From contig NZ_JAAQPI010000002.1 in NCBI RefSeq assembly GCF_011683955.1, positions 572,157 to 636,156 of the forward strand: a stretch of DNA of 64,000 nt. The letters run 5' to 3'. The notes under the pieces were generated by a model that was given only the letters and a program-made list of their open reading frames with translations, did not search any database and was not told where the DNA came from. Position numbers and translations under genes: made by a program. This DNA is from Pseudomaricurvus alkylphenolicus (GTDB taxonomy: Bacteria; Pseudomonadota; Gammaproteobacteria; Pseudomonadales; Cellvibrionaceae). Below, piece by piece: positions 21,674 through 31,936 of this stretch (its first letter is position 1; every line of letters starts with the position of its first letter).

Positions 21674-22720
21674 ATGAAAAAACTCACTGTAGTGCTATTC
21701 GCGGTGCTTCTTTCGGCGCTGTCACAGGCCCAGGAAGTGCGTCTTAAGGACTCCCACCCGGATCGATACACGGTGGTCAAGGGCGATACCCTCTGGGATA
21801 TATCGGAGACGTTTCTCAAGAACCCCTGGATGTGGCCAGAGATCTGGCACGTTAATCCACAAATTGAGAATCCACATCTGATTTATCCGGGTGATGTGAT
21901 CACTTTGATTTATCTGGACGGCAAACCGCGCCTTACGGTTGAACGCGGTGTGGCCTCCAGGACCTATAAGATGTCCCCCGGTGAATCCAGATTAGAGCCC
22001 AAGATTCGATATGCTCCTGTGGGAACGGCAATCCCGGCAATTCCGCTGGACGCGATCGATAAATTCCTGACTCGCAGCCGGGTGGTATCTCGAGAGGAGC
22101 TGGAGGCGGCGCCCTATGTGTTGACGGGGGCTGAGGATCACCTGGTTGTTGGTGCGGGCGACGAACTTTACGCACGCGGTGAATACAACAACGACGTCAA
22201 CGTCTACGGCGTTTACCGGGCGGGACAGACTTTTGTTGACCCGGAGACACGTGAGCTCTTGGGCTTGCAGGCGCTGGATATCGGCACCGTCAAAATGAGG
22301 GATCTGTCTGGGGAGGTAGGCACCTTCGCGGTGACTCGGACGACCGAGGAAATCCGCATTACCGATCGGCTGTTACCTCATGAGGAGCGTGCTGTTGACT
22401 CTACCTTCTTCCCATCACTTCCGAAGGAGGAAGTTGAAGGGCTGATTATGGCGGTTGAAGGGGGGCTCAACCAGGTTGGGCGCATGGACGTCGTCGTTAT
22501 CAACCGCGGTGAACGCGAAGGTCTGGAGATTGGCAATGTGATGGCAATCTACAAAGAGGGCGGTGCAGTCCGCGACCGTATCCAGGGTGATATCATCCGG
22601 CTTCCCGAGGAAAAAGCGGGTCTGCTGATGGTCTTTCGCACCTTTGAAAAGATGAGTTTCGCGCTGGTGCTGGAGGCATCGCGGCCTCTGGCGGTTCTGG
22701 ATATCGTGCGTCGTCCCTGA
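21674..22720 (+). CDS. Secreted LysM-domain protein
   Basis: The 348-aa product begins with a Sec signal peptide (MKKLTVVLFAVLLSALSQAQ, cut near residue 20) and a LysM domain at about 30-80 (YTVVKGDTLWDISETFL, then NPQIENPHLIYPGDVI). LysM binds peptidoglycan, so the protein is probably periplasmic and wall-associated. The remaining 270 residues form a conserved but uncharacterised region. A LysM gene in this exact place, divergent from def and before dprA, is widespread in Pseudomonas-like genomes, but its role is not established to my knowledge. Confidence 0.9.
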   Translation: MKKLTVVLFAVLLSALSQAQEVRLKDSHPDRYTVVKGDTLWDISETFLKNPWMWPEIWHVNPQIENPHLIYPGDVITLIYLDGKPRLTVERGVASRTYKMSPGESRLEPKIRYAPVGTAIPAIPLDAIDKFLTRSRVVSREELEAAPYVLTGAEDHLVVGAGDELYARGEYNNDVNVYGVYRAGQTFVDPETRELLGLQALDIGTVKMRDLSGEVGTFAVTRTTEEIRITDRLLPHEERAVDSTFFPSLPKEEVEGLIMAVEGGLNQVGRMDVVVINRGEREGLEIGNVMAIYKEGGAVRDRIQGDIIRLPEEKAGLLMVFRTFEKMSFALVLEASRPLAVLDIVRRP

Positions 22721-22810
22721 CCATTCCGGGCACAGCAAGTAAGGAACGGGGGTTTTAGCTTCGGCTGGGATCCCCGCTGATTGTTAATCATCCACATCAA
22801 GGACGATGTC

Positions 22811-23968
22811 ATGGAAATGGAATTCGATGGCCTCCATGCCAACCCGGAATGCCCGCGGCACCAGGCAGCATTCCTCCAATACCTGCCCGGCATAACAGCG
22901 GCGGTCTACTGGCGTCTGCATAAGCACTGTTTGAGAATACAACCCCTACTCAACCAACCGCTGAACACCCTGCTGCGTTACCTGCCCAATCGCTGTCACG
23001 GGGAATTTTACGAATTCTATCGCCGCCGTGAAGACAGCAAGCTGTGGCGACGATATTGCGAAGATCGCGGCAAACTGCTGCCTCTGGGGGTCCGTCTGAT
23101 AACTCACCTGGACAGTGACTATCCACCGCTTTTGATCGAAATCTCCGATCCACCTCCCGCTCTGTATGTTCGCGGTGATCCCGCGGCGCTGTCACTGCCC
23201 CAGCTGGCAGTTGTCGGCAGCCGCCGCGCCAGTGTTGAGGGTCGGGACAATGCCTTGGCGTTCAGTCGTTTCCTGGCAAAAGCGGGCATAGGCATTTGCA
23301 GTGGACTGGCACTGGGCATAGATACTGCGGCTCACCAGGGAGCATTGGCAGGCCAGGGGCTGACACTTGCGGTATTGGGGACAGGCATCGACCGGCCTTA
23401 TCCGGCCCGAAATGTGAGGCTGGCCGAGCAGATTATAGAATCCGGCGGTGCTCTGGTCAGCGAGTTTAATCCGGGAACTTCCGGCCATGCCTCCAACTTT
23501 CCCCGGCGAAACCGCATCATAAGCGGCCTGAGTCTGGGCGTGTTGGTGGTAGAAGCCGCTTTAAGGAGTGGCTCCCTAATCACAGCCCGGTTGGCGATGG
23601 AGCAGAACCGGGAAGTCTTCGCCATTCCCGGCTCCATTCATCATCCGTTGAGTCGTGGTTGTCATTCCCTGATTCGAGACGGGGCGACGCTGGTGGAAAC
23701 GGGCGAAGACATTGCCAAACAGTTACACGGTTGGATCGGATCCTGCGCCGATCCGGCGGGGCAGCAAGAACTTGCGGACCAGGAGCAGGTTCTGGAGCAA
23801 GATGAGCGAGTGCTCTGGAAGTTGATTGGGTTCGACCCAACCAATCTTGATCAATTGCTGGCCCAAACCGGAAAATCCTCCCATGAACTTCTTGCCACGC
23901 TGATGACAATGGAACTCAAAGGATTGATTCGCCAACAGGGAGGGGGATATACCCGCCTTCAAGAGTAG
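22811..23968 (+). CDS. dprA: DNA processing protein DprA
   Basis: DprA binds incoming single-stranded DNA and loads RecA during natural transformation; it is also found in many species without known competence. The 385-aa protein has an N-terminal helical domain, the Rossmann-like core with VVGSRRAS (about 135) and ICSGLALGIDTAAHQGAL (about 165), and a C-terminal winged-helix domain. The start is ATG 22811 with AAGGA at 22799-22803; a TTG at 22781 has no ribosome site. No other competence gene is visible in the window. Confidence 0.95.
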   Translation: MEMEFDGLHANPECPRHQAAFLQYLPGITAAVYWRLHKHCLRIQPLLNQPLNTLLRYLPNRCHGEFYEFYRRREDSKLWRRYCEDRGKLLPLGVRLITHLDSDYPPLLIEISDPPPALYVRGDPAALSLPQLAVVGSRRASVEGRDNALAFSRFLAKAGIGICSGLALGIDTAAHQGALAGQGLTLAVLGTGIDRPYPARNVRLAEQIIESGGALVSEFNPGTSGHASNFPRRNRIISGLSLGVLVVEAALRSGSLITARLAMEQNREVFAIPGSIHHPLSRGCHSLIRDGATLVETGEDIAKQLHGWIGSCADPAGQQELADQEQVLEQDERVLWKLIGFDPTNLDQLLAQTGKSSHELLATLMTMELKGLIRQQGGGYTRLQE

Positions 23969-24038
23969 TCTTCACCTATCTAGCGGATACAGCTCCAAGC
24001 GGGTATCCCCGACTGATAAACTGGTTTCTAAGGCGCCC

Positions 24039-24057
24039 CCAAAACCTCAGGTTTTGG
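24039..24057. repeat. 8-bp inverted repeat after dprA
   Basis: CCAAAACC (24039-24046) pairs with GGTTTTGG (24050-24057) around TCA. It lies 70 nt past the dprA stop, where a terminator is expected, but only TTG follows and there is no U tract. Confidence 0.4.
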
Positions 24058-24127
24058 TTGTCCTGGCTAACAGCTTAAGGTAATTTTCCGGCTTTTGTCG
24101 CATTTCGTCTTTCAGCAGGTGTACTCT

Positions 24128-24697
24128 ATGGACTGGTTTTTCAATCCAAAATTGCAGGCGGCTGCCCGTGCCCTGGTAGCTGGTGAGGTCATTGCATACC
24201 CCACCGAGGCAGTTTGGGGAGTGGGGTGTGATCCCCATAATGATCAGGCAGTCTACAAGCTGCTGGCCATGAAACGACGGGATGTTGAAAAAGGCCTGAT
24301 TCTGGTAGCCGCGAGTATGGATCAAATCGAGCCTTTGCTGCGCCCGCTTACGGTGGAGCAACGACAACAGCTGCACCAAGGCTGGCCGGGGCCACTCACT
24401 TGGCTGGTGCCGGATCTGCGCAATCAGGTACCTGAGTGGGTCAAGGGGCAGCACACCAGCGTAGCTTTGCGGGTCAGCGCCCACCCGGTGGTTTCCGCCC
24501 TTTGTAGAGCGGTGGGCGGGCCCATCGTATCAACCTCCGCCAATCCTCAGGGCAAGGCACCGGCGCTGCATTCGTGGCAGGTCCGCCGTTACTTTGGGGA
24601 CAGCCTCGCCGCGTTGGCACCAGGTGCCGTGGGTCTGCAGGCTAAACCGACCGAAATCAGAGATCTGGTAACCGGCTCTATCATACGCGCGAGCTAA
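24128..24697 (+). CDS. tsaC: Threonylcarbamoyl-AMP synthase
   Basis: TsaC makes threonylcarbamoyl-AMP from threonine, bicarbonate and ATP, the first step of the t6A37 modification of ANN-decoding tRNAs. The 189-aa length equals the short TsaC type without the C-terminal Sua5 domain. Family motifs include IAYPTEAVWGVGCDP (about 24), KRRDVEKGLIL (about 48) and PIVSTSANPQGKAP. Start ATG 24128 (MDWFFNPKLQ) fits the family better than the ATG at 24095. In Pseudomonas qor lies between tsaC and hemF; it is absent here. Confidence 0.95.
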   Translation: MDWFFNPKLQAAARALVAGEVIAYPTEAVWGVGCDPHNDQAVYKLLAMKRRDVEKGLILVAASMDQIEPLLRPLTVEQRQQLHQGWPGPLTWLVPDLRNQVPEWVKGQHTSVALRVSAHPVVSALCRAVGGPIVSTSANPQGKAPALHSWQVRRYFGDSLAALAPGAVGLQAKPTEIRDLVTGSIIRAS

Positions 24698-24742
24698 GCC
24701 AGCCGAGATCATCCAAGTAGTAATTGTGGTAATAACAGGTAA

Positions 24743-25654
<912 letters not shown>

Positions 25655-25656
25655 CT

Positions 25657-26481
25657 ATGGATCGATATCTGGTGTACGGCAATCCCATTGCTCAATCCAA
25701 ATCCCCTCAAATCCATGCGGCATTTGCCACCGAAACCGGACAAAACATCGATTACCAGAAACAACTGGTTGAAGAAGATGGGTTTAAAGCGGCGGCAGAT
25801 GCGTTTTTCCTCGCCGGAGGCTGCGGGCTTAATATCACCGTACCCTTTAAGATTGATGCCTTTGACTACGCCCATGAGTTGACCGAAAGGGCTCGCACTG
25901 CCGGCGCCGTAAACACACTCAAGCGTCTAGAAGACGGCCGTATTCTCGGTGACAACACCGATGGCGCGGGTATGGTATCCGATATTGTCGATATTCTGGG
26001 ATGGCCCATTGCCGATCAGCGGGTGCTGGTGCTAGGAGCGGGGGGGGCTGTCCGCGGCGTGCTGCAGCCGCTGCTGGAACAGGGGCCGGCGCAGCTGGTC
26101 GTTGCCAATCGCACGGTCGCCAAGGCTTTGACTCTGGTTCGCGAATTCAAGAGCTTTGGTAAACTTCAGGCTTGTGGCTTTGATGATCTCGAAGACGAGC
26201 AGTTCGACCTGGTGATCAATGGCACCTCTGCCAGCCTGGCGGGAGACTTGCCGCCACTGCCGGAGGATCTCCTGGCGCCGGGTGCCCGGTGTTACGACAT
26301 GATGTATGGCGCTGAGCCTACGGTATTTTTGAGGTGGGCAGAGCAGCAGGGCGCGGCCGCCGTTGCCGATGGCCTGGGAATGCTGGTTGGCCAGGCTGCT
26401 GAAGCCTTCGAGTTATGGCGAGAGGTTCGACCCCGGGTTGTGCCTGTTATCGAAGCTCTGCGAGACCAACTCAAGGCCTGA
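25657..26481 (+). CDS. aroE: Shikimate dehydrogenase (NADP+)
   Basis: AroE reduces 3-dehydroshikimate to shikimate in aromatic amino-acid synthesis. The 274-aa protein has the substrate-binding start [11 protein letters not shown] (residues 5-15), the catalytic Lys in LNITVPFK (about 64), Asp in DNTDGAG (about 102), and the NADP fold [14 protein letters not shown] (about 125) followed by ANRT. Start ATG 25657 is preceded by AGGAG (25641-25645); a GTG at 25645 overlaps hemF and is less likely. hemF-aroE coupling is as in Pseudomonas. Confidence 0.97.
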   Translation: MDRYLVYGNPIAQSKSPQIHAAFATETGQNIDYQKQLVEEDGFKAAADAFFLAGGCGLNITVPFKIDAFDYAHELTERARTAGAVNTLKRLEDGRILGDNTDGAGMVSDIVDILGWPIADQRVLVLGAGGAVRGVLQPLLEQGPAQLVVANRTVAKALTLVREFKSFGKLQACGFDDLEDEQFDLVINGTSASLAGDLPPLPEDLLAPGARCYDMMYGAEPTVFLRWAEQQGAAAVADGLGMLVGQAAEAFELWREVRPRVVPVIEALRDQLKA

Positions 26482-26496
26482 AGCTCTTGAGTTGGT
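26465..26496. repeat. 11-bp inverted repeat across the aroE stop
   Basis: ACCAACTCAAG (26465-26475) pairs perfectly with CTTGAGTTGGT (26486-26496) around a 10-nt loop that contains the aroE stop codon. It lies between convergent aroE and the carbonic anhydrase-like gene. Neither strand has a U tract, so it is either a Rho-assisted terminator or a message-stabilising hairpin. Confidence 0.5.
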
Positions 26497-26529
26497 GCCC
26501 ATCATTCATACTGTTCAACAGTAAATCAT

Positions 26530-27093
26530 CTAGGGGCGAGCCATTTCGGCCAGATATTGGTCTTTGAGCTTGACGTAGTTGTTGGAGGAATAGGCAAAGT
26601 ACTCGAATTCTTTTTCTTTTAGCTCTCGGGCCTCGCTGCAGGGTGAGCCCACATAGAGTCGACCACTGAGCAGGCGTTTACCTGGCGGCACCAAAGCTCC
26701 GGCGGCTATCACTACGTCGTCCTCCACGATAGCACCATCCATCACAATGGCGCCCATACCTACCAATACCCGGTTACCGATGGTGCATCCGTGCAATGTC
26801 ACACTGTGTCCCACGGTGACATCGTCACCAATCGTCAATGGCCAGCCATCGGGGTTGAAGGGACCGGCGTGGGTGATGTGCAACACGGTGTTATCCTGGA
26901 TGCTGGTGCGCTTGCCGATTTGAATCTTGTGCATATCCCCTCTTGCCGAAACCATCGGCCAGATGGAGCTGTCATCTCCGATGTGCACATTGCCAATGAC
27001 GCGGGCGCTGGGGTCTATAAACACCCGTTGGCCCAGTTGTGGAGAGTTACCCTGAAAGGCGGATACAGGGGAGGTTGAAGTAGGGGACTGCAT
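26530..27093 (-). CDS. Gamma carbonic anhydrase-like hexapeptide protein (YrdA family)
   Basis: The 187-aa protein is built of left-handed beta-helix hexapeptide repeats (for example VFIDPSARVIGNVHIGDDSS) and keeps the histidines of the gamma carbonic anhydrase metal site (LHITHAG about 77 and GHSVTLHGC about 99). Members of this family bind zinc, but enzymatic activity is unproven for most. Start ATG 27093 gives a family-like N-terminus. It is divergent from prlC, as in Pseudomonas. Confidence 0.92.
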   Translation of the reverse strand: MQSPTSTSPVSAFQGNSPQLGQRVFIDPSARVIGNVHIGDDSSIWPMVSARGDMHKIQIGKRTSIQDNTVLHITHAGPFNPDGWPLTIGDDVTVGHSVTLHGCTIGNRVLVGMGAIVMDGAIVEDDVVIAAGALVPPGKRLLSGRLYVGSPCSEARELKEKEFEYFAYSSNNYVKLKDQYLAEMARP

Positions 27094-27233
27094 AAAACCG
27101 CTCCGGTGAGAATAGTTTCTCAAAATATACGAACTTCTGAATCCAGACACCAGCCTAATTGAAGCCCCCAAATCTGACACAAGTGGGTGTATCATTACGG
27201 GTTACTGTGTAACAGCCTGAGGCTCGCCCGATC

Positions 27234-29288
27234 ATGACTTCCGCTCCGTCCAATCCACTGCTTGGTAATGCCAAGTTGCCGCCCTTTGCCAGTATTGAGG
27301 TTTCCCATGTGGAGCCGGCGATCGACGAGCTGTTGCAGCGTTGCAGGGACAATCTGGCGCAGGTGCTGGCCAACAATACTACTGGAGAGGTCAGCTGGAA
27401 CAGTCTGGTGGATCCACTTGAAGAGCTGGACGATCAACTTAACAAGGCATGGTCGCCGGTCAGTCATCTCAATGCTGTGTGCAATACCGACGAGCTTCGG
27501 GAAGCCTATACCAGCAGTCTGGCGAAACTGACCGCCTATGGCACAGAGGTTGGTCAGAATCACGAATTGTTCAGCGCTTACCAGGCTCTGGCGGATGGCA
27601 AGGACTTTGAAGGGCTGTCCTATGACCGACAAACCTCGATCAACCATGCCCTGAGAGACTTTCGACTTGCTGGAGTGGCATTACCCGAGGCCAAGAAACA
27701 ACGCTTCAGTGAGCTGAAACAACGCCTCTCGGAGCTGAGCACTCAGTTTTCCAACAATGTACTCGATGCCACCCAGGGGTGGCATAAGCTGATTGATGAT
27801 TCGTCCGAACTCAGCGGGTTGCCGGACAATGCCCTGGCTTTGGCGCAGCAGGCGGCGCAGGAAAGCGACCAGCAAGGCTATCGCCTGACACTGGATATTC
27901 CATCCTATCTCGCAGTAATGACACATGCTGACAATCGTCAGCTGCGCGAAGAGATGTACCAGGCCTACACCACCCGAGCCTCTGAGACCGGCCCCAATGC
28001 CGGTCAGTGGGACAATGCTCCCCTGATTGATGAAATTCTGTCACTGAGACACGAAATGGCGCAATTGTTGGGCTTCAATAATTACGCGGAGCGTTCACTG
28101 GCGACCAAAATGGCGGAAACCTGCGACCAGGTTGAAAGCTTTCTGCTTGAGTTGGCCGCTAAAAGTCGCGCTCAAGCCGAGCGAGACATTCAGGAGTTAC
28201 GCGAATTTGCCACGCAAATAGACAAACTGGAAGATCTGCAGGCGTGGGATCTGGCTTACTACAGCGAAAAGCTGAAACAGGAACGTTACTCGGTTTCCCA
28301 GGAACAGCTTCGCCCTTATTTCCCTGCCAATAAGGTTGTCGCTGGCATGTTCGAAGTGGTATCCCGCCTATTTGATATCCATATTCAGGAAGGCAATGTC
28401 GAACTCTGGCACGAGGATGTGAGATTCTATGATGTCAGGCAGGAAGGAGAAGTCATTGCTCACTTTTACCTGGATCTCTACGCCCGGCCTAAAAAACGCG
28501 GTGGTGCCTGGATGGACGAGTGTCGAGTAAGGCGTATCACCTCTGAGGACCATCAGCAGCTCCCTGTCGCCTACCTGACGTGTAACTTTACCCCGGCGTT
28601 GGGTGACAAACCGGCACTGCTGACCCACGATGAGGTGGTCACCCTGTTCCACGAATTCGGACACGGCCTGCATCACATGCTCACGCGCATTAATACGGCA
28701 GCTGTCAGTGGTATTAATGGCGTCGCGTGGGACGCCGTGGAATTGCCCAGCCAGTTTCTAGAAAACTGGTGCTGGCAGGCAGAGGTGATAGAGCTGTTAT
28801 CCGGTCACCACGAAACTGGTGAGCCCCTGCCCCGGCAACTGCTGGACAACCTGTTGCTCGCCAAAAATTTCCAGTCTGCCATGCAAATGCTGCGGCAGAT
28901 TGAGTTCGCGCTATTCGATTTTCGCCTGCATAAAAATTATCAGCCAGATAACCCCGAACCTGTACAGACCGTGCTGGATTCTGTGAGAGAGCGCGTTGCA
29001 GTGGTTATTCCGCCGGCCTTTAATCGTTTTCAAAACAGCTTTTCACATATTTTTGCCGGCGGATATGCGGCCGGATATTACAGCTATAAATGGGCAGAGG
29101 TCTTATCCAGTGATGCCTTTTCCAGGTTTGAGGAGGAAGGTATTTTTAATACAGATACAGGCCGCAGCTTTATGGAAGAAGTTCTGCAACAAGGGGGTTC
29201 CCGCGAAGCCATGGAGTTGTTCCGCAATTTTCGCGGGCGGGAACCCAAACCCGATGCCCTGTTAAGACACAGTGGTATCGAAGGCTGA
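27234..29288 (+). CDS. prlC: Oligopeptidase A (M3 family metallopeptidase)
   Basis: PrlC is a cytoplasmic zinc peptidase that degrades oligopeptides, including cleaved signal peptides. The 684-aa length is standard (E. coli 680). The zinc site FHEFGHGLHH (about 467) carries the HExxH-equivalent ligands and catalytic Glu, and the third ligand lies in the GVAWDAVELPSQFLENW segment downstream. A palindromic GTTAC-TGT-GTAAC sits 21 nt before the start codon (27201-27213). The zinc-ribbon gene follows after 21 nt. Confidence 0.97.
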   Translation: MTSAPSNPLLGNAKLPPFASIEVSHVEPAIDELLQRCRDNLAQVLANNTTGEVSWNSLVDPLEELDDQLNKAWSPVSHLNAVCNTDELREAYTSSLAKLTAYGTEVGQNHELFSAYQALADGKDFEGLSYDRQTSINHALRDFRLAGVALPEAKKQRFSELKQRLSELSTQFSNNVLDATQGWHKLIDDSSELSGLPDNALALAQQAAQESDQQGYRLTLDIPSYLAVMTHADNRQLREEMYQAYTTRASETGPNAGQWDNAPLIDEILSLRHEMAQLLGFNNYAERSLATKMAETCDQVESFLLELAAKSRAQAERDIQELREFATQIDKLEDLQAWDLAYYSEKLKQERYSVSQEQLRPYFPANKVVAGMFEVVSRLFDIHIQEGNVELWHEDVRFYDVRQEGEVIAHFYLDLYARPKKRGGAWMDECRVRRITSEDHQQLPVAYLTCNFTPALGDKPALLTHDEVVTLFHEFGHGLHHMLTRINTAAVSGINGVAWDAVELPSQFLENWCWQAEVIELLSGHHETGEPLPRQLLDNLLLAKNFQSAMQMLRQIEFALFDFRLHKNYQPDNPEPVQTVLDSVRERVAVVIPPAFNRFQNSFSHIFAGGYAAGYYSYKWAEVLSSDAFSRFEEEGIFNTDTGRSFMEEVLQQGGSREAMELFRNFRGREPKPDALLRHSGIEG

Positions 29289-29309
29289 TGTTAACAAAGA
29301 GGTAACCCA

Positions 29310-29561
29310 ATGGCGTTCGACAGCAAGCGACGATTTATAGCCGGAGCCGTGTGTCCCCGCTGTTCCGAGATGGACAAGATCGTAGTCTACGAAAAAGAAG
29401 GAAAGGATTACCGCGAATGTGTCAGATGTGGCTTTGTGGATGAAATGCGATTCCAGCAACAGGTTCGTGAACTGGAAACAAGAGTGAATAAGACTGAAGA
29501 GGAAAAGAAATCCGAAGTTCAGGTGCTGCAGTTTCCGCCGCTCAAAAGCGGCGACAAATGA
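29310..29561 (+). CDS. yheV: Small zinc-ribbon protein, YheV family
   Basis: This 83-aa protein has two CxxC pairs, CPRC (about 15) and CVRCG (about 37), that would hold one metal ion. Length, spacing and the start MAFDSKRRFIAGAVCPRC match the YheV family, which follows prlC in many gammaproteobacteria. The C-terminal half is charged and probably unstructured or coiled. Function is unknown to me. A hairpin CGCCGCT-CAAA-AGCGGCG overlaps the 3' end of the gene (29536-29553). Confidence 0.88.
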   Translation: MAFDSKRRFIAGAVCPRCSEMDKIVVYEKEGKDYRECVRCGFVDEMRFQQQVRELETRVNKTEEEKKSEVQVLQFPPLKSGDK

Positions 29562-29567
29562 AGGCTG

Positions 29568-29587
29568 ACCCTGCAACTTGGCAGGGT
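29568..29587. repeat. 7-bp inverted repeat between convergent genes
   Basis: ACCCTGC (29568-29574) and GCAGGGT (29581-29587) flank a 6-nt loop between the convergent yheV and the 240-aa gene. No U tract follows on either strand, so the terminator call is weak. Confidence 0.4.
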
Positions 29588-29642
29588 GCCCAGTGAGTGT
29601 ACGTAACCAACCTTTTGCGGTTCTTGGCCAAGTGATTCGCGA

Positions 29643-30365
29643 TCAGTGAACGGTGCCGCCTTCTGGCTCCGACGCAGTATCGCTCATATCCTCGCTGGAG
29701 CCGGAAAAGTCCAGTGAGATGGCTAAGTCAGTCGCCAGGCAAGGCCATTGCTGCAGCTCTTTGCCCCAACCCTTGTGGCGGTGTTCCGACAGATATTGCT
29801 GGAATGCCTCTGCTTCAAAAACCTTCTCTTTGCTCATACACAATTCCACCGAGTACTGCACTGCCTGGTCCAGTTCGTTGGCAAACGGCTCTCCAATCAG
29901 GTGATGCACGATCAAATTGGAGCGGGTCATATCCATGGGTGCGAGCGGCGTGCCACAGTGGCTGATAAACCGGTCGTTGATTTCTTCCATCAGGCGGTGG
30001 GCAAGATAAGCTTCGTCCATCAATGCATCCATGCCGAAGTGACCTTCGACAATTTCAGGTGGATGCAGAAAGTAATCTTTGGCAATTTTCAGAAATACCT
30101 CGGCATATTCGAACACCTTGGCTTCGTTGGTTACGTGGGAAATGGCTTCGACAAAGTCGGGCACATGTTCAATATATCGGGTAACAAAATCCAGCAGAGC
30201 TTGCACGGCATTGTCTTGCGGAAGACGGATTGAGTTATGCAGATTGGGAATTTCTCGATTGAGAATGGTCCCCAAATGCCCGGTTTTTGATTCATGTGCT
30301 TTCGCCAGTTTTATCGTCTCTCGTATGGCGTCCACGTCTTTCATATCCATAGGGAAATTAAACAC
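29643..30365 (-). CDS. Conserved-looking hypothetical protein, 240 aa
   Basis: I do not recognise this protein. It is predicted all-helical and soluble, without signal peptide or membrane segment. It is rich in His and acidic residues (for example FLHPPEIVEGHFGMDALMDE about 96-115 and ERFISHCG-like NDRFISHCG about 130), and its last 30 residues are an acidic, Ser/Thr-rich tail. Codon usage looks like that of its neighbours, so it is probably a real gene. The longest start is GTG 30365; ATG at 30350 or 30344 gives MDMKDVDAIRE and is equally possible, and none has a good ribosome site. It lies 118 nt downstream of the MATE gene on the same strand, with an inverted repeat (30397-30425) between. 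Confidence 0.75.
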   Translation of the reverse strand: MFNFPMDMKDVDAIRETIKLAKAHESKTGHLGTILNREIPNLHNSIRLPQDNAVQALLDFVTRYIEHVPDFVEAISHVTNEAKVFEYAEVFLKIAKDYFLHPPEIVEGHFGMDALMDEAYLAHRLMEEINDRFISHCGTPLAPMDMTRSNLIVHHLIGEPFANELDQAVQYSVELCMSKEKVFEAEAFQQYLSEHRHKGWGKELQQWPCLATDLAISLDFSGSSEDMSDTASEPEGGTVH

Positions 30366-30396
30366 TTGCTGAATTTATCGTTATTTATGCCCCCAA

Positions 30397-30425
30397 TTGC
30401 CGGACTTTGAGCTTTTTACCGGCAA
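30397..30425. repeat. 7-bp inverted repeat after the MATE gene
   Basis: TTGCCGG (30397-30403) pairs with CCGGCAA (30419-30425) over a 15-nt loop. It lies downstream of the MATE stop and upstream of the 240-aa gene on the minus strand. There is no U tract, so termination would be weak. Confidence 0.35.
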
Positions 30426-30483
30426 ACTCTATTTAAGATAAACGAAGTTTGGATAAAAACAAGCCGACACTCAGATCATTAAT

Positions 30484-31848
30484 TCATAAAGACGTCGGTT
30501 CGCGGCTAAGACGACCGCGTAAACTGGGTAGGCATAGTGCGAGGGTCACACCGCGGGACAGATTAAACAGACTGAATGCCAGCCATAAACCATGGTTTTG
30601 CCAGCTCTGACTTAGCCACCAGCTGGGTAGAAATACTATAAAGACAGAAAACATCATCGAATATTGCATCACCCGACTGCCACCGGCGCCGATGTAAACG
30701 CCATCAAGCCAGAATGCCCAGACGCACAGCAACGGCAATGCATAGAGCCAAACGAAGTAAATATTCAGAATCTCCAACACATTCTGAATATCAGTGAACA
30801 GAGAGATCAGCCAGCCTTGAGCGATCCAAAAAAACAGACTCATGCCAACAGCGATAACCAGGCTCCAGACACCGGTGGTTGCCAGTATCTCGCTAAACAG
30901 CTTTGGATCTCTGCGACCAAAGGCTTTGCCTACCAGTGCTTCAGCGGAGTGGGCAATACCGTCCAATCCGTAAGACAAGAGCATTAACAGTTGAAATATA
31001 ATGCTGTTGGCTGCCAGGGTTGAATCACCCTGGCGAGAGCCTTGTGCCGTGAAAAAGGCGATTGTAAACAGCAGGCAGGCTGTGCGAATGAACAGGTGTC
31101 GATTCACACCCAGTAATCGCCGGTAGTGTCGCCAGTTTGAAATTGAAACCTGTCGCAAGCGTTCCAGCATACGCGGCTCTGCCCGTAGGACACAGATAAT
31201 CCCGATACAGAGACCACTGACTTCGGCACACAGCGTTGCCAGGGCGGCGCCGTCGCTGTTGAGTTCCAGGCCGAGAATGAACACCACATCCAACAGAATA
31301 TTGATGACATTGGTCGTCAATACTATAAGCATGGGCACCCGGGTATTTTGCCGGCCGATAAACCATCCCACGATGACAAAGTTGAGCAGAACCGCCGGCG
31401 CTCCCAGCATACGGATCTCACCATAACTTTGAGCCAATGCAGCTGCTTCTGCTGAGGGTTGCATGAGGGTAAGGCTGATACCCAGTAGCGGTGTGCGTAT
31501 GGCCATCAATAACAATCCGACTACTACCGCCAACACTGCACTTCTCATCAGCAGGGCATCAAGCTGAATGTGATTCTGTTGTCCCCAGGCCTGGGCTGCC
31601 AACCCTGTGATGCCCATGCGCAGAAACCCCATGGCCCAGAAAACAATAGACAGAATACTCGCACCGACCGCTACGGCACTCAGGTATTGGGCTTGTGGCA
31701 GATGACCCAAAATTGCGGTATCCACCATGCCCAACAGCGGCACCGAAATATTGCTCAGGATCAGCGGCCAGGCCAGTGCCAGTACGGATTTGTGCTGCAA
31801 TCGAGGCATCAACGGGTGTCTTTTGGAATTAAATTCAAGTGGCGCCAT
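30484..31848 (-). CDS. MATE family efflux transporter (DinF-like)
   Basis: The 454-aa integral membrane protein has about twelve hydrophobic segments and the MATE N-terminal signature LAWPLILSNISVPLLGMVDT (about 24-43) followed by GHLP. It should export cationic drugs or metabolites in exchange for Na+ or H+. The DinF-type N-terminus is visible, but no LexA box is seen in front. Either ATG 31848 or the internal ATG (MPRLQHKS, 31809) may be the true start; neither has a strong ribosome site. Confidence 0.9.
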   Translation of the reverse strand: MAPLEFNSKRHPLMPRLQHKSVLALAWPLILSNISVPLLGMVDTAILGHLPQAQYLSAVAVGASILSIVFWAMGFLRMGITGLAAQAWGQQNHIQLDALLMRSAVLAVVVGLLLMAIRTPLLGISLTLMQPSAEAAALAQSYGEIRMLGAPAVLLNFVIVGWFIGRQNTRVPMLIVLTTNVINILLDVVFILGLELNSDGAALATLCAEVSGLCIGIICVLRAEPRMLERLRQVSISNWRHYRRLLGVNRHLFIRTACLLFTIAFFTAQGSRQGDSTLAANSIIFQLLMLLSYGLDGIAHSAEALVGKAFGRRDPKLFSEILATTGVWSLVIAVGMSLFFWIAQGWLISLFTDIQNVLEILNIYFVWLYALPLLCVWAFWLDGVYIGAGGSRVMQYSMMFSVFIVFLPSWWLSQSWQNHGLWLAFSLFNLSRGVTLALCLPSLRGRLSREPTSL

Positions 31849-31936
31849 TGTACGTCAGTGGCCCCTAAACGGTTGAAATTAACCAAATAAAATAGAATTG
31901 TACAAAAATCGGACAGAACAAAACGAAATAAAAATA

